Assembly (NCBI GenBank): GCA_046350295.1
Contig: JAXMAR010000046.1
Location: 1-57,238 of the forward strand
Direction: 5' to 3'
Length of the DNA: 57,238 nt
Source: JAXMAR01 sp046350295
GTDB lineage: Bacteria > Planctomycetota > Planctomycetia > Gemmatales > Gemmataceae
Each line of letters starts with the position of its first letter. Within the stretch, counting starts at the first letter, position 1. A program made the translations under genes and the position numbers. Below the pieces are notes generated by a model that saw only the letters and a program-made list of their open reading frames with translations, was not told the DNA's origin and ran no database searches. Shown piece by piece: positions 34,506 to 43,199 of the stretch.

Positions 34506-35315
34506 CTACGGCGCCACCTGCTCCAGCAAGACTCGCCGGCAGGGTTCCAGGCAACAATACTTGGTCGCCACGTCCGCCGCCAGAAAAAAGAAGGCCAGGC
34601 GCCAGCGGCCCCAGCGGCGCTCGGGCGTCGACAGCGGCACAGCGGCAAGACGCTCCAGCGACAGGCTCGCGACCTCGAACGTGACCAGGAGGTAACCGAG
34701 GCCGCGCAGGATCGACCACGGATGCCAGCCGGGCATCAATGCGAGCCAGGGATTCGGCGCGGACACGAGCAGATGCCCGACGTAAACGTTCATGAGATCG
34801 ACCTGCGCCAGGCCGACATAGAGGGTGAGGAAGCCGAAGGAGGGATAGGCGAGCAGGGCGACGGAGAGAAACAGGAGCAGGTGGACTGGAAGCCAGTAGG
34901 CGCTTTCGTATTCCGGGTTCTCGCCCGTGAGGATCCACTGCCGGGTCTGACGCCAGTAGGCCTCGCCTTCCGGAAAGAGGCCGGCGACCGCATCCGGACT
35001 CCGCGCAGTGAAGAAGAGGACGACCGCCGAATGGCCCGCGAACGCCGCCGCGAGCAGCACGGCGCCACGGTCGAGGCGATCGCCCGCCGCGGCCGCCATG
35101 AGCAACGGCGCGAGCAAGAGCGCGGTGATGCCGAGCGCGGGATACCAGCCCAGGAACTCTGCTGCGAGAACAGGGATGCCGCCGACGCAGGCGCCCGCTG
35201 CCGCCCACTTATACCAGGAGCCGAGGCGATCCCCCAGGGCGCGGGCCGCGCCTTGCATGCTGCGTCCGACATGCGCAGGCACGGGAATCGGCCAGATCCA
35301 GGATGCGCGCCGCAC
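34506..35315 (-). CDS. Polytopic membrane protein, unknown function
   Basis: 269 aa with about six hydrophobic segments, among them LGITALLLAPLLMAA, VHLLLFLSVALLAYPSF and LTLYVGLAQVDLMNVYVG. The loops carry a conserved-looking Trp/Pro-rich part (NPWLALMPGWHPWSILRGLGYL). No catalytic or transport motif was recognised. A GTG at 35315 preceded by GAGAGG is used; an in-frame ATG at 35258 would give 250 aa and keep every membrane segment. The zinc-ribbon gene follows by 13 bp, so the two may work together. Confidence 0.72.
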   Translation of the reverse strand: MRRASWIWPIPVPAHVGRSMQGAARALGDRLGSWYKWAAAGACVGGIPVLAAEFLGWYPALGITALLLAPLLMAAAAGDRLDRGAVLLAAAFAGHSAVVLFFTARSPDAVAGLFPEGEAYWRQTRQWILTGENPEYESAYWLPVHLLLFLSVALLAYPSFGFLTLYVGLAQVDLMNVYVGHLLVSAPNPWLALMPGWHPWSILRGLGYLLVTFEVASLSLERLAAVPLSTPERRWGRWRLAFFFLAADVATKYCCLEPCRRVLLEQVAP

Positions 35316-35384
35316 AAGGACCTCTCGGAGAGAAACGTTCCCCGATGGTAAGCGGCGCTCGAAGCCGATGCCAGGAAAAAAGCC

Positions 35385-35753
35385 TCAGTTGGCGGCGTTC
35401 TTGGGCACAATCGACTCCGTGATCCGTCTGCGCCAGTACGCCGGATCGTGGCGCAACTCGTCCATGAAGCGACACGCGATCGAGCTTGGCACGTTCTCCG
35501 CCTGTTCCCAGGAGCGCACCGCCTGCACGGAAACGCCAAGGAGCCGCGCGAACAAAACCTGGCTGACGCCGAGACTCTGCCGCGTCTGCTTTACCTTCTT
35601 CGCGTCGTAGCAGCCGGGCTCGAGACGAAGCTCGAAGCGGCGAACGGTGAACTGCGCTTCTACGGGCCGCCCATGCTTCAATGCCTCGCGAAAGTCCTTT
35701 AGCCCCGCGACTATCGAAGCGCCCATGCTTTTGGATTGCTTGGTTGCTTTCAT
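35385..35753 (-). CDS. HigA/NadS-type helix-turn-helix antitoxin
   Basis: 122 aa. Residues of about 60-100 form a HTH_3/Xre domain (KVKQTRQSLGVSQVLFARLLG, VSVQAVRSWEQAENVPS), and the preceding basic part contacts the toxin. Its ATG overlaps the toxin-remnant stop by 4 bp, the usual coupling of such modules. The operon order is toxin first, antitoxin second, as in HigBA. Because the toxin is truncated at its N-terminus, the antitoxin may now act alone as a repressor. Confidence 0.85.
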   Translation of the reverse strand: MKATKQSKSMGASIVAGLKDFREALKHGRPVEAQFTVRRFELRLEPGCYDAKKVKQTRQSLGVSQVLFARLLGVSVQAVRSWEQAENVPSSIACRFMDELRHDPAYWRRRITESIVPKNAAN

Positions 35754-35962
35754 GATTCCTTTCTCCCTTTCTCCGAAAGCTCGTCGTCGATCTGCTCGAT
35801 GAGTTCGCGAATCGACTTCTTCTCGGCCGGGGTGAGATCGGCCTTCTTCGCCTTCTTGTAGACGTTCACGAGAAGGATCAGCCCATGCCGGTGTCTCGCC
35901 TGGTATGAGCGACATGACGCGTGAATTGTACTATCCGATGGTAGTTCAGTCTCGGGCCTCAT
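35750..35962 (-). pseudogene. N-terminally truncated RelE/HigB-type toxin
   Basis: A 70-codon stretch whose C-terminus (LILLVNVYKKAKKADLTPAE, then KKSIRELIEQIDDEL) matches the end of RelE/HigB-like toxins, including the conserved Y-x-K and DLT features. The N-terminal half expected for this family (about 60 residues with the substrate strands) is missing; the region upstream reads as unrelated sequence towards the kinase gene. It overlaps the antitoxin start by 4 bp. The frame stays open upstream only because it is antisense to the kinase gene. A lost-function toxin remnant is the best reading. Confidence 0.7.
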
Positions 35963-36064
35963 GATTGCCGCGGGCTTCTTGAGGGATGTCGGCCTTTTTC
36001 GTGCAAGCGCCCTCGGGCCGTTGTACGATGGTCGGGGTCTCATCCCTCCCGGAGGGCCAGCCCA

Positions 36065-39000
36065 ATGGCCGCCGACGCGAATCTCCTCTTTGGCATCCTC
36101 GCCCTGCAGCTCGATTTCATAACGCGCGACCAGCTGGTCGCGGCCATGCACGCCTGGGTGCTCGCCAAGGAGCGGGCTCTCGGGGCCATCCTGCGCGAGC
36201 AGGGCGCTCTCGGCGCCGGCGAATTGACGCTGCTCGATGCGCTCGTCGACAAGCACGTGCAGGCCCATGGCGACGCCCAGCGCAGCCTGCAAGCCGTCTG
36301 CCGTGGCGCCGGCGCCCAACAAGCGCTGGACGGGATCAGCGACAGCGACGTGCAAGCCAGTCTCGCTCAGGCCGCGCCCGCGGCGGAAGACCCGCTGCGC
36401 ACGTGGTCGCAATCGGTTGGGGTCTCGACTTCCGAAGGGGTGCGTTTTCTCATTCTGCGACCGCACGCGCGGGGCGGGCTGGGGGAGGTGCACGTCGCCC
36501 TGGACCAGGAGTTGAAACGCGAGGTGGCGCTCAAGCAGATCCAGGAGCGGCGTGCCGACGACCTGGAGAGCCGGGCACGCTTTCTGCGCGAGGCCGAGAT
36601 CACCGGCGGGCTGGAGCATCCGGGGATCGTGCCGGTGTATGGGCTGGGGACGTACGCGGATGGACGGCCTTTCTACGCCATGCGCTTCATCCGCGGGGAC
36701 AGTCTGAAGGATGCGATCGCGCGTTTCTATCAGGCGGGGACGGAGCCGGGCTACGGCCTGGAGTTTCGCAAGCTGCTGACGCGTTTTCTCGATGTGTGCC
36801 AGGCGCTCCAGTACGCCCATGACCGGGGCGTCCTGCACCGCGATCTCAAGCCGGGCAACATCATGCTCGGCAAGTACGGGGAGACGCTTGTCGTCGACTG
36901 GGGGTTGGCCAAGGCGCTCGGAGAGGGAACGGCGGCGAGCGAGGAGAAGCCCCTGGCGCCATCGGCCGGCTCCAGCGGCAGCGTCGAGACCTTGCCCGGC
37001 TCGGCGCTTGGGACGCCGGCATTCATGAGCCCGGAGCAGGCGGCGGGCCAGGTCGAACGGCTCGGGGCGGCGAGCGACGTGTACAGTCTGGGGGCGACGC
37101 TCTATTGCCTGCTCACGGGAAAGCCGCCCTTCGAAGGCCAGGACGCGGGCGCCATCCTGGCGAAGGTGCGCGGCGGCGAGTTTCCGCGGCCGAGGCAGGC
37201 GCGGCGGGGCGTGCCACCGCCGCTCGAGGCGATCTGCCTCAAGGCGATGGCGGTAAAGCCGGAGGAACGCTACCCGTCGCCGCGGGCGCTGGCGGAGGAC
37301 ATCGAGCACTGGCTGGCGGACGAGCCCGTGACGGCCTACCGCGATCCGTGGCGCGCCCGCCTGACCCGGTGGGGCCGACGCCACCGGGCGCTGGTGACGG
37401 CGGCGGCGGTGTTGCTGCTGACGGCCTTGATCGCCTTGTCGGTGGGCCTCGTGCTGCTCGGTCAGAAGCAGGAGGAAGTGGTGGCCGAGCGCGACAAGGC
37501 GACGGAGGAGCGCACCAAGGCGCAGCGGGCGCGGGACGAGGCGCGGGCGATCAACCGCTTTCTGCTCGAAGACTTGCTGGCGGTGGCGCGGCCGGAGGAA
37601 CTGGGCAAGGACGTGACGGTGCGTCGCGCCCTCGACGAGGCGGCGAAGACGCTCGACAAGGCGTTCACCGGCCTGCCGGAGGAGGAGGCGGCGGTGCGGC
37701 AGACGCTGGGGGACACGTATCGGCATCTGGGATTGTACCGGGAAGCCGAGCCGCACTTGCGGCGTGCCCTGGCGCTGCGCAAGGAGAACCTGGGCGAGGA
37801 GGACCCGGCGACGCTGTCGGCAGCCAACAGCCTTGGAGTGCTGCTCCGTTGGCGGGGGAAGCTGGTAGAAGCCGAGTCGCTGCTGCGCGCCACTGCGGAG
37901 GCGAGCAAACGCGTGCTTGGAGCGGAGCACAAGGATACGCTCCAGGCGCTGACCGACCTGGCAGTCGTGCTCACCGATCGCGGAAGCTACGTGGAGGCGG
38001 ACAAGCTGGCACGGCAGTCGCTGGAGGCGCGGAAGCGGATCCTGGGGGCGGAACACAAGGACACGCTCATGACGATGTTCGACCTGGCGCAGCTCTTGCG
38101 CGAGTGGTCGAAGAGCAAGGAGGCGGAGGAGCTTTATCGGAAGGTCCTGGAAATCCGCAGCCGCGTCCTGGGGCCGGAGCACCCGCATACGTTGAACACG
38201 CGGAACGACCTGGCCCTGGTGCTCGCGGACCAGAAGCGCATGGAGGAGGCGGAGAAGCTCCTGCGCGAGACGCTGGAGATCGAGCGCCGCGTCTTCGGCG
38301 CCGAGCATCGGGAGACCCTGGTCACGACACACAATCTGGCGCAGGTGATCGCCAATCGCGGCCGGCTCGAGGAGGCGGCGAAGCTGCGCGACGAGGCGCT
38401 GGCAACGGCGCAGCGACTATTGGGGGAAGAGCACCCGGTGACGTTGAATCTTCTCCACGACCAGGGCTACTTTCTGAGGCGGCAAGGGAAGCACAAGGAG
38501 TCCGAAGCCGTATTGCGGCGGGCGCTGAAACTGCACGAGGCTACCTTTGGGCCAGAGCACCGGGAGACGCTGACGTGCATGGAGAACCTGGCGACGACGC
38601 TCCAAGAGCTCGGCCGAGACAAGGAAGCGCGGGAGGTTTCCGACAAGGTACTCGAAACCAGCCAGCGTGCTTTCGGGCCGGATCATCCGATAACCTTGCG
38701 TCGCTTGTCGAGCAAGGCCCTGCGCCTGGACGATGCGGGGAAGCTGGAAGAGGCCGGGATGATGTTCGACAAGCTCCTGGAGGCGTATCGGCGGCAGTTC
38801 GGGCCGGAGCACAGCGAGACGCTGGTGGCCCTGAATAATGTCGCTTACTCGCTCCACAACCGCGGCAAGCTGGCGGAGGCGGAGAAGACCTATCGTGAGG
38901 TCGTCGACATCCGGAAGCGGGTCTTCGGGCCCAAGCACCCCGAGAACCTGGTTGCGCTGGCCAACATCGCGTACGTCTTGCGCGATCAGGCCAAATGGGA

Positions 39001-39916
39001 CGAAGCGGAGAAAACGCACCGCGAGGTCGTAGCGCTCAGCGCTGAGACGCAAGGGCCCCGGCATCGTGACTCCCTGATGTACCGGCGCGGGCTCGCGATG
39101 TTTCTGCGCGCCCGCCGCAAATTGGACGAGGCGGAGACGATCCTCACCGAGGTAGTCGCCGTCGCGCGTAAGGTTTTCGGCGACGAGGATCGCGACACGC
39201 TTGGCACACTGTACAACTTGGCCCGCATCCTGGGCGACAAGGGCAAGCTGGCCGAGGCGGAGAGAATTCAGCGTGATCTGTTGGCCACCTACACGCGCCA
39301 ACTCGGCGCCGACGCGGGCGACACGCGGGGTGTTGCGAACGATCTTGCCGTGACTCTGGAACGAGTAGACAAGTTGCCCGAAGCCGAGAAGCTGTTTCGC
39401 GCGTTGCTCGAGGCGGACCGGCGCATCGATGGTCCCCAGAGCCTCAGTGCGCTAGGAAGCGCAAGAAACCTCGCGAATGTGCTGCGCAAAGCGAAGAAGC
39501 TGGAGGAGGCGGAGAAGCTCGTACGCGCCGCGCTTGCCGTCCAACGGAAGATCCTCCCTGCGGGGAATGGAGCCATCCTGAGCAGCGCTCTCACGCTGGG
39601 GCGCATTCTCTGTGACAGGGGCGCCTTCGAGGAAGCGGAGCCGCTGCTGCGCGAGGCGGTCGAGCAGCGGCGCGCCAAGCAGCCGAAGGGGCACTGGACC
39701 ATCGCCGCGGCGGAGAGCACACTCGCCGAGTGTCTCACGGGCCGCAAGCGCTTGGACGAGGCGGAAAAGCTGCTTCTGGGCGCCCACGCCGCCTTGACGG
39801 CCGATCCCTACCCGGACGCCGTGCTGGTTAGGGAGACTATCGAACGCCTGAGCGCACTCTACGAGGCGTGGGGCCGCCCGGCGGACGCCAAGGCGTGGCG
39901 GGGAAGAAAAAAGTAG
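36065..39916 (+). CDS. Serine/threonine kinase with transmembrane helix and kinesin-light-chain-like TPRs
   Basis: 1283 aa. An N-terminal helical domain (1-115, LLFGILALQLDFITRDQLV) typical of planctomycete kinases precedes the catalytic part. The latter has GGLGEV (137-142), Lys157, HRDLKPGN (258-265) and DWG (278-280) instead of DFG, a change frequent in these bacterial kinases. One membrane helix (about 442-466) follows, then a coiled-coil. From about 520 to the end there are 42-residue TPR units of the TPR_10/12 kind (repeated LG-x-EH-x-D/E-T-L blocks). The repeats would lie outside the cytoplasm and could sense protein partners or assemble complexes. The gene reads in the same direction as the Hsp70-like gene downstream. 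Confidence 0.93.
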   Translation: MAADANLLFGILALQLDFITRDQLVAAMHAWVLAKERALGAILREQGALGAGELTLLDALVDKHVQAHGDAQRSLQAVCRGAGAQQALDGISDSDVQASLAQAAPAAEDPLRTWSQSVGVSTSEGVRFLILRPHARGGLGEVHVALDQELKREVALKQIQERRADDLESRARFLREAEITGGLEHPGIVPVYGLGTYADGRPFYAMRFIRGDSLKDAIARFYQAGTEPGYGLEFRKLLTRFLDVCQALQYAHDRGVLHRDLKPGNIMLGKYGETLVVDWGLAKALGEGTAASEEKPLAPSAGSSGSVETLPGSALGTPAFMSPEQAAGQVERLGAASDVYSLGATLYCLLTGKPPFEGQDAGAILAKVRGGEFPRPRQARRGVPPPLEAICLKAMAVKPEERYPSPRALAEDIEHWLADEPVTAYRDPWRARLTRWGRRHRALVTAAAVLLLTALIALSVGLVLLGQKQEEVVAERDKATEERTKAQRARDEARAINRFLLEDLLAVARPEELGKDVTVRRALDEAAKTLDKAFTGLPEEEAAVRQTLGDTYRHLGLYREAEPHLRRALALRKENLGEEDPATLSAANSLGVLLRWRGKLVEAESLLRATAEASKRVLGAEHKDTLQALTDLAVVLTDRGSYVEADKLARQSLEARKRILGAEHKDTLMTMFDLAQLLREWSKSKEAEELYRKVLEIRSRVLGPEHPHTLNTRNDLALVLADQKRMEEAEKLLRETLEIERRVFGAEHRETLVTTHNLAQVIANRGRLEEAAKLRDEALATAQRLLGEEHPVTLNLLHDQGYFLRRQGKHKESEAVLRRALKLHEATFGPEHRETLTCMENLATTLQELGRDKEAREVSDKVLETSQRAFGPDHPITLRRLSSKALRLDDAGKLEEAGMMFDKLLEAYRRQFGPEHSETLVALNNVAYSLHNRGKLAEAEKTYREVVDIRKRVFGPKHPENLVALANIAYVLRDQAKWDEAEKTHREVVALSAETQGPRHRDSLMYRRGLAMFLRARRKLDEAETILTEVVAVARKVFGDEDRDTLGTLYNLARILGDKGKLAEAERIQRDLLATYTRQLGADAGDTRGVANDLAVTLERVDKLPEAEKLFRALLEADRRIDGPQSLSALGSARNLANVLRKAKKLEEAEKLVRAALAVQRKILPAGNGAILSSALTLGRILCDRGAFEEAEPLLREAVEQRRAKQPKGHWTIAAAESTLAECLTGRKRLDEAEKLLLGAHAALTADPYPDAVLVRETIERLSALYEAWGRPADAKAWRGRKK

Positions 39917-39920
39917 ACGC

Positions 39921-40035
39921 TTCACGTAGTGAACGCAAGATTCGTCGCGCGAAAGCCAGGGTGTGTGTGTGCGCGCGCGGCGAATCAGGTGGGGGGAGTG
40001 TGTATGGGCGAGTGTGATCGGGCGCGCGACGAATC
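39921..40035. repeat. Inverted repeat and palindrome ahead of the Hsp70-like gene
   Basis: Palindrome TTCACGTAGTGAA at 39921-39933, then a 13-bp perfect inverted repeat GATTCGTCGCGCG (39939-39951) with CGCGCGACGAATC (40023-40035), separated by 71 bp. Another GATTCGTC lies near 40074. They lie between the kinase stop and the Hsp70-like start, where a regulator-binding array or a long hairpin could act. No U tract follows the repeat. Confidence 0.65.
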
Positions 40036-40143
40036 GGTAGGAGAGGTCGGCGGAGCCGCTTCCCCTCTGGTGATTCGTCCCCCGCTCCGCTAATCTGATA
40101 CTCTGCATCATCCGTTCAACCTTGAGAGAGCAAGGCGCCCGCC

Positions 40144-41880
40144 ATGCCCTACATCGGCATCGATTTCGGCACCAGCAACAGCGTGGTCGCCAACTTCCAG
40201 TTCGGCAACGCCGAGGTGGTCCCCAACCAGGAAGGGGGCAAGTGGACCCCCTCCGTCGTCACCATGCGCCGCGACGGCTCCCTCGCCTTCGGCCAGGAGG
40301 CCAAGGAGAACTTCGACGAGCAGCGCTCCATCCGCTCCATCAAGCGCATCCTCGGCACCCCCGAACGCGTCCCGCTCGTCGGCCAGAACCTGCGCACTGA
40401 GCAGATCGCCGTCATGCTCTTCACGCTCCTCAAGCGCGACGCCGAAAAATACATCAACGACAAGATCGCCAAGGCCGTCGTCACCATCCCGGCCAACAGC
40501 AAGGGCCTCGCCCGCCACGCCACCAAGCTCTGCGCCGGCGCCGCGGGCATGCAGGTCCTGACGCTCATCAACGAGCCGACCGCCGCGGCCATCACCTACG
40601 GCCTCAACGCCCAGCAGGACCAGACCGTCCTCGTCTACGACTTCGGCGGCGGCACCCTCGACGTCACCATCTTGCGCATCCACCACGGCGTCTTCGAGGA
40701 AATCTCCAGCAAGGGCATCGGCAAGCTCGGCGGCGACGACATCGACATGCTCCTGGGCCAGCACCTCGGGCAGAAGTTCCAGGAGAAGACGGGCTACGAC
40801 ATCCTCAACTCGCCTTACAAGACGCAGTTCATGCTCGCCGTCGAGAAGGCCAAGATCGAGCTGTCGAACCAGGAGACCGCCGTCTGCCGCAAGGCGGAGC
40901 TGGTCCCGGAGCGACACCTGAGCATCGAGGAGATCGTCGAGCGCGCCACGTTCGAGAAGCTGATCATGCCGCTGGTCGAAAAATCCGGCACGGCGATTGA
41001 CGAAGCCCTGTCGCTGCGCAACATGCGGCCCAAGGACATCGACAAGGTGCTGCTCGTCGGCGGCACCAGCAAGATTCCGCTCATCCGCCAGTACGTGAAG
41101 GACAAGCTGGGAGGCCGGGAGCCGGAGCCGTTCGAGAAGGTCGACCCGATGACGTGCGTGGCCCAGGGCGCGGCGATCGTCTCGGCGATCCTGCAGGGGG
41201 CGCCCGGTCTGGACAATCATGCGTACTCGGTCAAGCTCGAGCACAGCCTGTGCGCCAACCCGATCAACGAGCGACGCCAGGTCTACCTCGACCCCATCAT
41301 CAAGCGCGGCAGCGACATCCCCTGCTCCTACACGAAGACGTATCACCCCGTCGCCGACCCGGCCGAGCGCGTGCTCATCAGCGTGTACGAAGGGGACGTC
41401 TACGACGACGTGGACAACGGCGAGAACGTCAAGCTCGCCGAGATCCCCTGGGAGTTCCAGCCGCCCCGGCCGCAGAAGGACGGCGCCCTGGAGGTGACGT
41501 TCGAATACGGCGACGACGGCATCCTCACCGTGCAGATCCAGGACCAGTACAACGGCGGCAAGAAGCGCTTCGCCATCCAGCAGTCCGGCCCGGACCAGAT
41601 GGACGCCAACCAGATCATGAAGATGAAGCGCATCAACGAGGAGCTGGTCAGTCGCACGGAAGACCTGACGAACACCGCCGAATACAAGGACGCCCTGGAG
41701 ATCCTCAAGAAGACCGAGACGGACGTCATCCCCAAGGTCGAGGACCCGACCGACAAGCGCGACCTGGAAGACCTGTGCAAGCAGGTCCGCGAAGCGATGG
41801 GCTCCGGTGACCGCAAGAAGATGGAAGACGCGGCCTCGGCGCTCAACGACCGGTTGTTGAATTACGCGTATCTGCTGTGA
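40144..41880 (+). CDS. Divergent Hsp70/DnaK-family protein
   Basis: 578 aa. The ATPase domain is well conserved: IGIDFGTSNSVVANF (phosphate-1), VLTLINEPTAAAITYGL (connect-1), VLVYDFGGGTLDVTIL (phosphate-2) and KVLLVGGTSKIPLIRQYV (adenosine). The substrate-binding part departs from DnaK: the DVTPLSLGIET segment is replaced by NHAYSVKLEHSLC, and the lid is short, ending LNDRLLNYAYLL without the EEVD or acidic DnaK tail. This resembles planctomycete Hsp70 paralogues that probably serve dedicated clients. It is not next to grpE or dnaJ. The start at 40144 follows a GAGAG-type Shine-Dalgarno. Confidence 0.92.
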   Translation: MPYIGIDFGTSNSVVANFQFGNAEVVPNQEGGKWTPSVVTMRRDGSLAFGQEAKENFDEQRSIRSIKRILGTPERVPLVGQNLRTEQIAVMLFTLLKRDAEKYINDKIAKAVVTIPANSKGLARHATKLCAGAAGMQVLTLINEPTAAAITYGLNAQQDQTVLVYDFGGGTLDVTILRIHHGVFEEISSKGIGKLGGDDIDMLLGQHLGQKFQEKTGYDILNSPYKTQFMLAVEKAKIELSNQETAVCRKAELVPERHLSIEEIVERATFEKLIMPLVEKSGTAIDEALSLRNMRPKDIDKVLLVGGTSKIPLIRQYVKDKLGGREPEPFEKVDPMTCVAQGAAIVSAILQGAPGLDNHAYSVKLEHSLCANPINERRQVYLDPIIKRGSDIPCSYTKTYHPVADPAERVLISVYEGDVYDDVDNGENVKLAEIPWEFQPPRPQKDGALEVTFEYGDDGILTVQIQDQYNGGKKRFAIQQSGPDQMDANQIMKMKRINEELVSRTEDLTNTAEYKDALEILKKTETDVIPKVEDPTDKRDLEDLCKQVREAMGSGDRKKMEDAASALNDRLLNYAYLL

Positions 41881-41883
41881 TTT

Positions 41884-42056
41884 GGTGAGTGGTGAGTGGT
41901 GAGTGGTGAGTGGTGAGTGGTGAGTGGTGAGTGGTGTTGCTGAGCAATCATTGATTGATGGACAGGGTTGGTGAGCAGTGTCCCCGGTGACCAGCAGAGT
42001 GCTAATCACCTGCTGCCACCATTCACTACTCACTACTCACCACTCACCACTCACTC
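41884..42056. repeat. Heptamer tandem repeat with an inverted counterpart
   Basis: Seven exact copies of GGTGAGT at 41884-41932 plus a partial one, then about 90 bp of other sequence, then ACTCACC/ACTACTC-type heptamers at about 42025-42056, the reverse-complement array. The two arms can pair into a long hairpin of repeated units. The array starts a few bases past the Hsp70-like stop and ends 14 bp before the next start. Confidence 0.93.
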
Positions 42057-42069
42057 TGAGGACAAAAGC

Positions 42070-42537
42070 ATGCCCGCCTGTCCGATGTGCAACAAGCCGT
42101 TGCAAGAGCTGGTGCGGAAGTGTCCGACCTGCCAGGCCGATCTGGACCTGCTCGTCGACTACGCCAGCTTTCTCTCCGGCGGCTTGCAGCGGGCGGAGAA
42201 CCTGGCCCGCTCCGGCGACCTCAGTCAGGCGGTGTGGGCCTATCTCGAAGTGCTCGACGTCGATCCCGATAATCCCGCGGCGCGCCGGCAGATCACCCAG
42301 ATCGTTCGCGCCGTCCGCCATTTCGACGAGCAGTCCGCGACGCGCTGCATGGCTCAGCCCTCCGCCAACGGCGCCGCCGACAAGAAAGCCCTCAACCCGC
42401 TCTTCGTTCGCTCCCTCTTCCTCTCGCTCGTCGTCTGCATCATCTTCGCGATCGGCTTCATCCTCGGCTTCACCCTCGCCGGTGGCGCCGGCCCCACGCC
42501 CGACGCGCCCAAGTCCACGCCGACGCTTGGCAACTGA
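42070..42537 (+). CDS. Small zinc-ribbon plus TPR-like membrane protein
   Basis: 155 aa. An N-terminal zinc ribbon (MPACPMCNKPLQELVRKCPT, CxxC pairs at 4-7 and 18-21) is followed by two TPR-like helices (LQRAENLARSGDLSQAVWAYLEV). A membrane helix (SLFLSLVVCIIFAIGFILGFTLA) ends in a Pro-rich external tail. The start is at 42070, past the heptamer array. It may be co-transcribed with the Hsp70-like gene and act as a membrane-bound co-chaperone or adaptor; this is inferred from position only. Confidence 0.78.
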   Translation: MPACPMCNKPLQELVRKCPTCQADLDLLVDYASFLSGGLQRAENLARSGDLSQAVWAYLEVLDVDPDNPAARRQITQIVRAVRHFDEQSATRCMAQPSANGAADKKALNPLFVRSLFLSLVVCIIFAIGFILGFTLAGGAGPTPDAPKSTPTLGN

Positions 42538-42579
42538 ATCGGTCCCCGCGCTCCCCCTCCGGTGCGAAACTTGTGTCGC

Positions 42580-42999
42580 CTACTGTCGTAGCGACGGGAG
42601 CCGGAGAATGCGGCCGTCACGGCAGCGAATTATTTCCAAGCCCGAACTGCAGCGGTAGAACGGGAAGTCGTCCGGAGAAAGGCCGTCGATTGGGGTGCGA
42701 GCCAAATCGGAAGGCGCCAGGACAAGCCAGGCGTCATGGGCGAGCGGAACGCGGACTCCGTTTCGGCAGATGACCTCCTGAGCGCCGGTTGGGCCGAAGG
42801 CCAGCCAAACACCGGCATCCGGGACCGGAACGTGGATCTCCCCGGGGTAAAGACAGGCGAAGCCGGAGCGGGTGTGGATGTTGGCCGGCGACTCATGCGA
42901 GAGGAAAGCGAGCGTCGCGATGAAGGAAAAGAGCGCCAACACCACGAGAGGAACGGTCAGAGGGAAGCGCAGGAAGACACGCGCAAACGACTTCGGCAT
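42580..42999 (-). CDS. Small membrane-anchored protein, unknown function
   Basis: 139 aa. The N-terminal segment (FARVFLRFPLTVPLVVLALFSFIATLAFL) is a membrane anchor. The rest is a short beta-rich domain exposed outside, with paired Trp/Leu strands (DAGVWLAFGP, DAWLVLAPSDL) and Cys in VICRNG and FYRCSSGLEIIRCRDG. The frame continues open upstream to 45267, but that stretch is antisense to the deoxyhypusine-synthase-like gene, so the start at 42999 is used. No family was recognised. Confidence 0.65.
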   Translation of the reverse strand: MPKSFARVFLRFPLTVPLVVLALFSFIATLAFLSHESPANIHTRSGFACLYPGEIHVPVPDAGVWLAFGPTGAQEVICRNGVRVPLAHDAWLVLAPSDLARTPIDGLSPDDFPFYRCSSGLEIIRCRDGRILRLPSLRQ

Positions 43000-43199
43000 G
43001 GAAGGACCTTTCTTGGCGGGATCTGAGTCGAGAGCAAAAAACGCGCCAAATCGCGGCGCCGGCGCGAGGATGCGTCGGAAAGAAGGGATGTTCCGTCCTG
43101 GGCGGCCGCGGAACCGGCGCTGGACCCAACCGACCGGCGCGGGGGCGCCGAACGTGTGTGGCAAAACGCTACACGCCTGTACGTTCTCGGCACAGTCGC

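Noticed and set aside
35963..38332. Very long open frame on the minus strand through the kinase gene
   Set aside because: It is antisense to the strongly supported kinase-TPR gene and encodes Arg/Leu-rich low-complexity text; only its end at 35750-35962 is toxin-like.
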